Assembly (NCBI GenBank): GCA_963573385.1
Contig: CAUYLG010075758.1
Span: 62,001-126,000 of the forward strand
DNA: 64,000 nucleotides
Direction of reading: 5' to 3'
DNA from: Cacajao melanocephalus
Taxonomy: Eukaryota; Chordata; Mammalia; Primates; Pitheciidae
Shown here in pieces: positions 63,301 to 64,000 of this stretch. Under the pieces are notes generated by a model. That model had not been told where the DNA came from. It was given only the letters and a program-made list of their open reading frames with translations, and made no database searches. How positions within the stretch are numbered: position 1 is the stretch's first letter; every line of letters begins with the position of its first letter. The position numbers were made by a program, and so were the translations under genes.

Positions 63301-63901
63301 TCACCACTTCACACCTGGCTTGCCCTTAGCAGGCACGAGATCCAGGCCAGTAGCATGAGCTGAGTGCAGTCTGTCAGGCCAAGTGGGTGGAACAAGCCTA
63401 GCGGGGATGAGCAAAACTGAAACAGAGGTACCAATAGCCACAGAGGTTTCTAGCTGGTGAAGCAACACCTAAAGCATCCTGTGACATTTCTGGGAGCTCA
63501 CTGGGGATCTACGGAAGGATGAGTAAACGTGACCGTCCTGCCTTCCGTCCTTTTAGGAGTCCCTAAACTCCACAATAGCCAAAATGATACAAAAACATTG
63601 AGCCTCTGTCTGCTAGGTAAAAGCAACTAGTGTGGCTGCCATAATTAAGACACGGAAGACAGGCTTGCTAGAGAGGACACTGTCAATCCCCTGTCACCCT
63701 TGGGCCTTGAGAATGTTGCCTTTGTTTCAATACAGTTTCTGTTTACAGAGGTCTGGCTGTCACATGGGATTGAAATAAGGCCCTGGGGCAACTGAAGGCA
63801 GGGGCTGAGGCTATAAATTAGTGTTGCCCGAAGGCCGCTATACTGGCTCTAGTCCCCAACAGCCTGTTAAAGTGTCTGCATCAGAACCTCCAGTCTTTCC
63901 T
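63301..63901. other. Unassigned GC-richer DNA, possibly ERV
   Basis: Contains 'gaggctataaattagtg', a possible TATA element, but no family could be assigned. Confidence 0.35.
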
Positions 63902-64000
63902 GTTAATTTCTTTCTTTCTTTCCTTCTTTCTTCTCTTTCTTTATTTTTCTTTCTCTTTCTTTCTTTTCTTTCTCTTTCTTTTTTTCTTTCTTCTTTCTTT
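63902..64000 (+). repeat. (CTTT)n pyrimidine tract, runs off the window
   Basis: About 100 bases of interrupted CTTT/TTTC up to the last base. It could be the complement of an Alu or LINE tail lying beyond the window. Confidence 0.95.

Noticed and set aside
62883..63329. Cluster of overlapping 68-110 codon frames on both strands
   Set aside because: The higher GC of the ERV-like LTR lowers stop-codon frequency. Opposing frames with no motif are not genes.

Overview
The window looks like primate nuclear DNA, most probably human or a close relative. It is AT-rich and densely packed with Alu (J and S types), L1 of several ages, THE1/MST/MLT1 LTRs, endogenous-retrovirus LTRs, L2 and MIR. I see no host protein-coding gene, no convincing exon chain, no CpG island, no tRNA or rRNA gene and no CRISPR array. 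The longest ATG-to-stop frames (159 codons at 15321-15800, 144 codons at 41383-41817) lie inside LTR or MaLR sequence. The stretch reads as intergenic or deep intronic DNA; from this window alone I cannot tell which.

Layout. 0-5 kb: unassigned DNA, an MLT1 LTR with a partial second copy 700 bp away, an AluS with a long GAAA tail, and an L2 3' end. 5-9.4 kb: an old minus-strand L1 broken by an MST-like LTR and a plus-strand L1 insertion, then a minus-strand L2. 10-16.4 kb: MIR pieces, two old LTRs, and a solo class I ERV LTR nested in an older LTR. 17.9-19.9 kb: a duplicated segment, one copy split by an Alu. 23-24.4 kb: an L1 whose 5' region is joined directly to its 3' end. 24.7-26.4 kb: the 3' end of an ERV-L element (pol remnant plus LTR). 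26.6-28.3 kb: an MLT1 LTR, then an L2 with a ~103 bp tandem duplication. 29.5 kb: a TG/TA tract with palindromes. 30-35.5 kb: a long minus-strand L1 carrying an MST LTR and an AluJ. 37-39.5 kb: L1 fragments, a ~181 bp tandem duplication, a MIR. 39.8 kb: a young L1PA end. 40.7-43.1 kb: a near-complete THE1 (LTR-internal-LTR), followed by an AluS. 44.6-49.1 kb: a short solo LTR, an MLT1, a DNA-transposon-like segment, and an ERV1 3' half (broken env plus 3' LTR). 51-56.8 kb: L1, L2 with an MST LTR, L1, and an MLT1 interrupted by a 5'-inverted L1. 57.4-59.9 kb: two L1PA 3' ends and an Alu-like monomer. 61.4-64 kb: TG/GA and CTTT microsatellites around an ERV1-like LTR.

No group of genes acts together here; the content is a layered insertion history. 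Several nested insertions keep visible target-site duplications (TSDs), so relative ages can be read. The most unusual features are local copy events that ordinary retrotransposition does not explain. An 84 bp piece of the 55.9 kb L1 junction is inserted in an MST LTR 2.6 kb away. A THE1 LTR end plus its flank is found inside the same THE1's internal region. There are also several tandem duplications of 24-181 bp. Repeat subfamily names come from recognising consensus-like sequence by eye, without RepeatMasker, and are given only at the level I can support.
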